Assembly: GCF_002159265.1 (NCBI RefSeq)
Contig: NZ_NFHG01000003.1
Coordinates: 1-64,000, forward strand
Source of the DNA: Flavonifractor sp. An82
GTDB taxonomy: Bacteria > Bacillota > Clostridia > Oscillospirales > Oscillospiraceae
DNA length: 64,000 nucleotides
Direction of reading: 5' to 3'
Shown here in pieces: positions 59,635 through 64,000 of this stretch. Made by a program: the position numbers and the translations under genes. A model generated the notes under the pieces. The model saw only the letters and a program-made list of their open reading frames with translations, was not told the DNA's origin and searched no databases. The number at the start of each line of letters is the position of its first letter. Within the stretch, counting starts at the first letter, position 1.

Positions 59635-60936
59635 ATGCTGGATATCAAGTTTATCCGGGAGAATCCCGAGGCCGTCAAGGAAAACATCAAGAAGAAGTTC
59701 CAGGAGGAGAAGCTCCCCCTGGTGGATCAGGTCATCGCCCTGGACGCTGAGAACCGCAAGACCATCCAGGAGGCCCAGGATCTGCGCACCGCCCGCAACG
59801 CCAAGAGCAAGCAGGTGGGCGTGCTCATGGGCCAGTCCAAGAAGGACCCCTCCAAGCTGGCGGAGGCCGAGGCCCTGAAGGCCGAGGTCAAGGCGGACGC
59901 CGACCGTCTGGCTTACCTGGAGAACCGGGAGACCGAGCTGGCCGAGGAGATCCGCAAGATCATGCTGGTCATCCCCAACATCATCGACCCCTCCGTGCCC
60001 ATCGGTCCCGACGACTCCTGCAACGTGGAGGTCCAGCGCTTCGGCGAGCCCGTGACCCCCGACTTTGAGATTCCCTACCACACCCAGATCATGGAGTCCT
60101 TCGACGGCATCGACATGGATTCCGCCGGCCGTGTGTCCGGCAATGGCTTCTACTACCTGATGGGCGACATCGCCCGCCTCCACGAGGCGGTGCTGGCCTA
60201 CGCCCGTGACTTTATGATCGACAAGGGCTTTACCTTCTGCGTGCCCCCCTTCATGATCCACGGCAACGTGGTGGAGGGCGTCATGTCCCAGACTGAGATG
60301 GACGCCATGATGTACAAGATCGAGGGCGAGGACCTCTACCTCATCGGCACCTCCGAGCACTCCATGATCGGCAAGTTCATCGACCAGATCATCCCCGAGG
60401 ACAAGCTGCCCCAGACCCTCACCTCCTACTCCCCCTGCTTCCGCAAGGAGAAGGGTGCCCACGGCATCGAGGAGCGGGGCGTGTACCGCATCCACCAGTT
60501 CGAGAAGCAGGAGATGGTGGTGGTGTGCAAGCCCGAGGACTCCATGAAGTGGTACGAGCAGATGTGGCGCTACTCCGTGGAGCTCTTCCGCTCCATGGAC
60601 ATCCCCGTCCGTCAGCTGGAGTGCTGCTCCGGCGACCTGGCCGACCTGAAGGTCAAGTCCTGCGACATTGAGGCCTGGTCCCCCCGCCAGCAGAAGTACT
60701 TCGAGGTGTGCTCCTGCTCCAACCTGGGCGACGCTCAGGCCCGCCGCCTGAAGATGCGTGTCAAGGGCGAGAAGGGCACCTATCTGCCCCACACCCTGAA
60801 CAACACCGTGGTGGCGCCTCCCCGTATGCTCATCGCCTTCCTGGAGAACAACCTCCAGGCCGACGGCTCCGTAAAGATCCCCGCTCCCCTGCGTCCCTAC
60901 ATGGGCGGCAAGGAAGTGCTCACCCCCAAGGCGTAA
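59635..60936 (+). CDS. serS: Seryl-tRNA synthetase
   Basis: A 433-residue class II synthetase. An N-terminal coiled-coil arm (about 25-115) that holds the tRNA-Ser long arm precedes the catalytic core: motif 2 around PCFRKEKGAHG...GVYRIHQFEK and motif 3 around HTLNNTVVAPPRMLIAFLENN. The usual motif 3 is HTLNGSGLAVGR, so this belongs to a divergent SerRS branch; the essential arginine is kept. AAAGGTTG precedes the ATG. There is no T-box; the leader carries a parS site. Confidence 0.95.
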   Translation: MLDIKFIRENPEAVKENIKKKFQEEKLPLVDQVIALDAENRKTIQEAQDLRTARNAKSKQVGVLMGQSKKDPSKLAEAEALKAEVKADADRLAYLENRETELAEEIRKIMLVIPNIIDPSVPIGPDDSCNVEVQRFGEPVTPDFEIPYHTQIMESFDGIDMDSAGRVSGNGFYYLMGDIARLHEAVLAYARDFMIDKGFTFCVPPFMIHGNVVEGVMSQTEMDAMMYKIEGEDLYLIGTSEHSMIGKFIDQIIPEDKLPQTLTSYSPCFRKEKGAHGIEERGVYRIHQFEKQEMVVVCKPEDSMKWYEQMWRYSVELFRSMDIPVRQLECCSGDLADLKVKSCDIEAWSPRQQKYFEVCSCSNLGDAQARRLKMRVKGEKGTYLPHTLNNTVVAPPRMLIAFLENNLQADGSVKIPAPLRPYMGGKEVLTPKA

Positions 60937-61009
60937 TGGAACGGGGGGACGGCCGGTGACCGCCTCCCCCCTCCCCTATTTGATTTTTACCCCATACAAA
61001 GGAGTATCT

Positions 61010-61429
61010 ATGTCCGCAAAAGAAAAAACCAAAGGCTTTCTGGCCGAGTTCCGCAAATTCATCGCCCGGGGCAATGTGATGGACCTGGCGGTGGGCGTGA
61101 TCATCGGCGGAGCCTTCAAGACCATCGTGGACTCCCTGACCAATGATATTCTGATGCCCTTTGTGGGCATCTTCATCGGGGAATCCACCTTTGCTGCCCT
61201 GTCCTTCCAGGTGGGAGGCGCCACCATCGCCTTCGGCAGCTTCATCCAGGCGGTGGTCAACTTCCTCATCATGGCCTTCGTCATCTTCTGCCTGGTGAAA
61301 GGGATCAACCGCTTCCACCGCAAGAAGGAGGAGGCCGCCGAGACCGCCCCGGCCCAGCCGGTGCTCACCACCCAGGAGCAGCTGCTCACGGAGATTCGGG
61401 ACCTGCTGAAGGAGCAACATCATGAGTGA
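61010..61429 (+). CDS. mscL: Large-conductance mechanosensitive channel
   Basis: A 139-residue pentameric channel subunit that opens under hypo-osmotic shock. EFRKFIARGNVMDLAVGVIIGGAFKTIVDSL is the conserved first helix and gate; a second helix (FIQAVVNFLIMAFVIFCLV) and a charged cytoplasmic tail follow. ATG 61010 has AAAGGAG upstream. The 3' end overlaps the next gene by 8 nt. Confidence 0.97.
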   Translation: MSAKEKTKGFLAEFRKFIARGNVMDLAVGVIIGGAFKTIVDSLTNDILMPFVGIFIGESTFAALSFQVGGATIAFGSFIQAVVNFLIMAFVIFCLVKGINRFHRKKEEAAETAPAQPVLTTQEQLLTEIRDLLKEQHHE

Positions 61430-61781
61430 CAGACCGGAAAACAACCCGTCCCCTGAGGAGAAGGAGCCCTACACCCCCGCCTCCCCCGTCAAGCGCATCA
61501 TGGCCTGGGTGGGCATCGTCTATATGCTGGGCTTTGTTGCGCTCAACATCTACCCCTTCTTTACCCAGGGCACCTATCTCACCGGCATCGCCCCCCTCTT
61601 CGCCTGCCCCGGCATCGCCGGTATCTTCGCCATTTCCCTCTATCTGGCCCGCCACCCGGACAGCACCTACTCCCGCAAGGTGTCCATGACCATTCTGGCG
61701 GTGGTCTGCGCCGTGGGCTTCATCATCAGTCTGGTGCTGGGCATCCCTCCCCTGCTGGCCAATTTCGGAGGTGGACAATGA
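61422..61781 (+). CDS. Small membrane protein of unknown function
   Basis: A 119-residue protein with a proline-rich, charged N-terminus and three hydrophobic segments (IMAWVGIVYMLGFVALNIY; TGIAPLFACPGIAGIFAISLYLA; SMTILAVVCAVGFIISLVLGI). I do not recognise the family. It overlaps mscL at its start and rsmG at its end (ATGA), so it is translated as part of that operon. Confidence 0.8.
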   Translation: MSDRPENNPSPEEKEPYTPASPVKRIMAWVGIVYMLGFVALNIYPFFTQGTYLTGIAPLFACPGIAGIFAISLYLARHPDSTYSRKVSMTILAVVCAVGFIISLVLGIPPLLANFGGGQ

Positions 61782-62488
61782 AAGAACGCATTGAACGGGG
61801 CCTTGCCGCCCTGGGCCTGACCCCGCCGCCGGAGGCCGCCGGACAGCTGGCGGAGTACGGCCGCCTGCTGCTGGAGCAGAATCAGGTGATGAACCTCACC
61901 GCCATTACCGACCCCGACCAGGTGGTGGACCTCCACTTCCTGGACTGCGCTGCCCTGCTCACCATCGGCCAGGACTTCAAAAACAAGACCCTCATCGACG
62001 TGGGCACCGGTGCCGGTTTCCCCGGCATGCCCCTGAAGATTCTGGAGCCCTCCCTTACCGTCACCCTGCTGGACAGCCTGGGGAAACGGGTCGATTGGTT
62101 GGGAACCGTGTGTGAAGCGCTTTCCCTTGACAAGGTCACCTGTCTTCACGCCCGTGGTGAGGAGCAATCCCATCAGGAGGGCTTCCGGGACAGCTTTGAC
62201 TTTGCCGTATCCCGGGCGGTGGCCTCCCTGGAGCTCTTGAGCGAGCTCTGCCTGCCCTACGTCAAGGTGGGGGGCAAGTTCCTGGCCATGAAGAGCGTGG
62301 ACAGCGGCGACGAGGTGGACAAGGCTGCCCGGGCCATTGCCAAGCTGGGGGGCCGCCTGCTCCCCCGGGTGGACTATGAGATCCCGGGTGCCGGGGTGAC
62401 CCACCGTGTCGTGGTGGTGGAAAAGGTCTCCCCCACCCCCCAGGGTTATCCCCGCCGGTGGGCCAGAATGCAAAAATCCCCCCTCTAA
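61778..62488 (+). CDS. rsmG: 16S rRNA (guanine-527-N7)-methyltransferase RsmG
   Basis: A 236-residue SAM-dependent methyltransferase that modifies G527 of 16S rRNA. SAM-binding DVGTGAGFPG is at residues 74-83, preceded by NLTAITDPDQVVDLHFLDC. The sequence SRAVASLELLSELCLPYVKVGGKFLAMK matches the family. Usually rsmG lies upstream of noc-soj; here it is downstream of serS-mscL, so the origin-proximal order has been rearranged. Confidence 0.95.
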   Translation: MKERIERGLAALGLTPPPEAAGQLAEYGRLLLEQNQVMNLTAITDPDQVVDLHFLDCAALLTIGQDFKNKTLIDVGTGAGFPGMPLKILEPSLTVTLLDSLGKRVDWLGTVCEALSLDKVTCLHARGEEQSHQEGFRDSFDFAVSRAVASLELLSELCLPYVKVGGKFLAMKSVDSGDEVDKAARAIAKLGGRLLPRVDYEIPGAGVTHRVVVVEKVSPTPQGYPRRWARMQKSPL

Positions 62489-62523
62489 AGTGAGAATTTG
62501 TGAATCAATAACTCAGTTACGCA

Positions 62524-62552
62524 TTGCGTCCCACGAAATAATGTGTTATTCT
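62524..62552 (+). promoter_or_regulatory. Promoter of the MinD-like/MgsA-like pair
   Basis: TTGCGT, 17 nt, TATTCT, about 25 nt upstream of the start codon. Confidence 0.6.
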
Positions 62553-62577
62553 AATCTTGTATGTCGGGAGTGAGCCT

Positions 62578-63321
62578 ATGTCCACAGCAATCGTCATAAC
62601 CTCCGGCAAGGGGGGCACGGGAAAGACCTCCCTCACCGGCGGCGTCGGCTCCTGTCTGGCCGCCCTGGGACACCAGGTCCTGTGCATCGACATGGACATC
62701 GGCCTGCGCAACCTGGACCTGAACCTGGGCCTCAGCGACCGGGCCCTGATGGACTTTACCGATGTGCTCTGCGGGCGCTGTCCGCTGGAGCGGGCGGCAG
62801 TCCCCCACCCGGTGATCCAGGGGCTCAGCCTCATCACCGCGCCGGTGACCCTGCCGGATGAGCCCCTCAGCGAGTACGCCATGCGGGATCTGGTACGTCA
62901 GGCCAAGCAGAAGTACGACTATATCCTCATGGACTCCCCCGCGGGACTGGGACTGGGCTTCCGCCTGGCCTGCTGCGCGGCGGACCGGGCCATCGTGGTC
63001 TCCACCACCGACGCCTCCGCCCTGCGGGACGCCCAGCGCACCGTGTCCGAGCTGCGCCACAGCCTGCCCCAGCTCCATCTGGTGGTCAACCGGGTGCAGC
63101 CCAAGCTGCTGCGGCGGCTCCACACCACCATTGACGACGCCATGGATACCGCCGGCCTGCCCCTGCTGGGCATCGTGCCGGAGGACCCCCAGGTCATCCT
63201 CAGCGGCAACCGGGGCGAACCCCTGATTTTGTGCGCCAGCCGGGGCGCCGCTGTTGCTTACTTAAATATCGCCAAGCGGCTGACGGGCCAGCGGGTCCCG
63301 CTGATGAAGCTGCGGGCTTGA
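62578..63321 (+). CDS. minD: MinD-like septum-site ATPase
   Basis: A 247-residue ParA/MinD-type ATPase with deviant Walker A KGGTGKTS (11-18), Walker A' IDMDIGLRNLDL and Walker B YDYILMDSPAG. The C-terminus (YLNIAKRLTGQRVPLMKL) resembles the MinD membrane-targeting helix. MinD places division inhibitors at the poles. No minC or minE is adjacent, so its partners are encoded elsewhere or it acts alone. ATG 62578 has GGGAG 7 nt upstream. Confidence 0.88.
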   Translation: MSTAIVITSGKGGTGKTSLTGGVGSCLAALGHQVLCIDMDIGLRNLDLNLGLSDRALMDFTDVLCGRCPLERAAVPHPVIQGLSLITAPVTLPDEPLSEYAMRDLVRQAKQKYDYILMDSPAGLGLGFRLACCAADRAIVVSTTDASALRDAQRTVSELRHSLPQLHLVVNRVQPKLLRRLHTTIDDAMDTAGLPLLGIVPEDPQVILSGNRGEPLILCASRGAAVAYLNIAKRLTGQRVPLMKLRA

Positions 63322-63340
63322 AAGGAAGAGAAGGTGTACT

Positions 63341-63757
63341 ATGAATATCGCGTTGATGAGCCATGATCGGAAAAAAGAGCTGATGGTGCAATTCTGCATT
63401 GCGTACTGCGGTATCCTGTCCAAGCACACGATCTGCGCCACCAACACGACGGGCCGCCTGGTGGCCGAAGCCACCGGTCTGCCGGTACAGCTTTTCCTGT
63501 CCCACGAGCACGGCGGCAGCCAGCAGATCGGCGCCCGCATCGCCTATAACGAGATCGACATGGTGCTGTTCTTCTCCGATCCCCAGTCCAGCGACCTGGA
63601 CGCGGACCTGAAGTATATCACCCGTCTGTGCGACCAGTACAACATCCCCGTGGCCACCAACGTGGCTACCGCCGAGATGCTCATCCACGGCCTGGAGCGG
63701 GGGGACTTGGACTGGCGCGACATCATCAATCCCAAGACCAAGCCTTTTACCGCATAA
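63341..63757 (+). CDS. Methylglyoxal synthase-like protein lacking catalytic residues
   Basis: A 138-residue protein of the MgsA fold. The N-terminal IALMSHDRKKELMVQF and GTTG-type loop (ATNTTGRLVAEATGL), IPVATNVATAE and the GDLDWRDII tail match MgsA. But the catalytic aspartate of the GGDQQ motif (E. coli D71) is serine here (GGSQQ, S60). The segment that carries His98 in E. coli (PHDPD) reads SDLDAD, one residue shorter and without the histidine. Activity on dihydroxyacetone phosphate is therefore doubtful; a regulatory or different lyase role is possible. It lies 19 nt after the MinD-like gene. Confidence 0.82.
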   Translation: MNIALMSHDRKKELMVQFCIAYCGILSKHTICATNTTGRLVAEATGLPVQLFLSHEHGGSQQIGARIAYNEIDMVLFFSDPQSSDLDADLKYITRLCDQYNIPVATNVATAEMLIHGLERGDLDWRDIINPKTKPFTA

Positions 63758-63777
63758 TCCATCTGCCCCAAATTTGA

Positions 63778-64000
63778 TACCGCAACGACGGAGCAAGTAC
63801 CGCTCACACCGCCGCACCAGAGAAGGGTCCCCTGGCTGGAAGGACCTGCGGCAGGCGGCCGGGAGACGGCTCCACCAGCGGGCCCGGAGACGGGCGCGGT
63901 CCCCTTCCCGCACCAGAAGGAAAGAGGGCGCTTTTTGCGCCGAACATGGGTGGCACCACGAAAGCAGGCGCTTTCGTCCCGTGACAAGGGACGAGAGCGC
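63778..64000 (+). promoter_or_regulatory. T-box riboswitch of a downstream gene (truncated by the window end)
   Basis: The T-box sequence GGGTGGCACCACG is at 63948-63960, followed by a terminator stem GCGCTTTCGTCCC / GGGACGAGAGCGC (63968-64000); the T-run falls outside. Stem I begins near 63784 with GGAGCAAGTACC and has an AGAGAAGG-type bulge. The specifier loop is unclear; GGGA-GAC-G (about 63868-63872) would make it aspartate, but I am not sure. An aminoacyl-tRNA synthetase or amino-acid gene should follow. Confidence 0.88.

Overview
The window looks like chromosome from a high-GC, spore-lineage, anaerobic Bacillota, most likely an Oscillospiraceae gut commensal of the Flavonifractor/Pseudoflavonifractor kind. 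This is inference, based on two T-box leaders, paired Noc and Soj/Spo0J proteins with parS sites, a Spo0A-like regulator, S-layer-homology proteins, a thiolase plus CoA-transferase operon and the maturation genes of selenium-dependent molybdenum hydroxylases. I see no rRNA, tRNA, CRISPR array, integrase or transposase. A ParABS locus with rsmG and serS suggests the right end lies fairly close to oriC; oriC itself is not in the window.

Layout. 0.1-8 kb (minus strand): trpB2 under a tryptophan T-box, a Ca2+ P-type ATPase, an SLH exoprotein and a peptide-binding lipoprotein. 8-23 kb (mostly minus): pgeF and secA; a plus-strand pair (HTH regulator and stalk-domain exoprotein) wedged between secA and mfd; mfd, whose native 3' end is missing; a dltC-like carrier protein, a dltA-like ligase and vanW; pth, prs, a shortened glmU and an HD-domain protein. 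23.6-29.7 kb (plus): thl-ctfAB, then a GntR/ABC operon. 30-35.6 kb (plus): two PLP enzymes, a small membrane protein, a hydantoinase-type amidohydrolase, a MocA-like cytidylyltransferase and a lipoprotein. 36-39.4 kb: tadA, mntP, yqeC-yqeB-xdhC. 39.5-44.9 kb: an ECF sigma/anti-sigma pair and a BlaI repressor with two M56 membrane peptidases. 44.9-50.6 kb (minus): xpt and a BMP-type nucleoside ABC importer. 50.9-55 kb: SLH/GH18 protein, YitT, and a foldase lipoprotein behind a strongly structured leader. 55-63.8 kb: XRE regulator, Spo0A-like regulator, noc, parS, soj, spo0J, a coiled-coil membrane protein, serS, mscL, rsmG, a MinD-like ATPase and an MgsA-like protein. The window ends inside a second T-box leader.

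How genes may work together. MocA, YqeC, YqeB and XdhC mature molybdenum hydroxylases; the hydantoinase, the nucleoside importer and Xpt fit purine uptake and catabolism, although no hydroxylase subunit lies in the window. Thiolase and CtfAB handle acetoacetyl-CoA. The right end is a chromosome-segregation and division neighbourhood.

Most unusual non-coding signals: (1) a two-copy intergenic repeat whose stems differ but stay paired; (2) a 160-nt leader whose 19-bp closing stem is kept by G-U pairs; (3) two TGTGC-N6-GCACA dyads at identical distance from their -10 boxes; (4) a perfect Noc-binding palindrome beside the ECF promoter. Most unusual coding signals: the mfd end, the MgsA-like protein without two catalytic residues, the permuted XdhC and the GlmU lacking a recognisable uridylyltransferase site.
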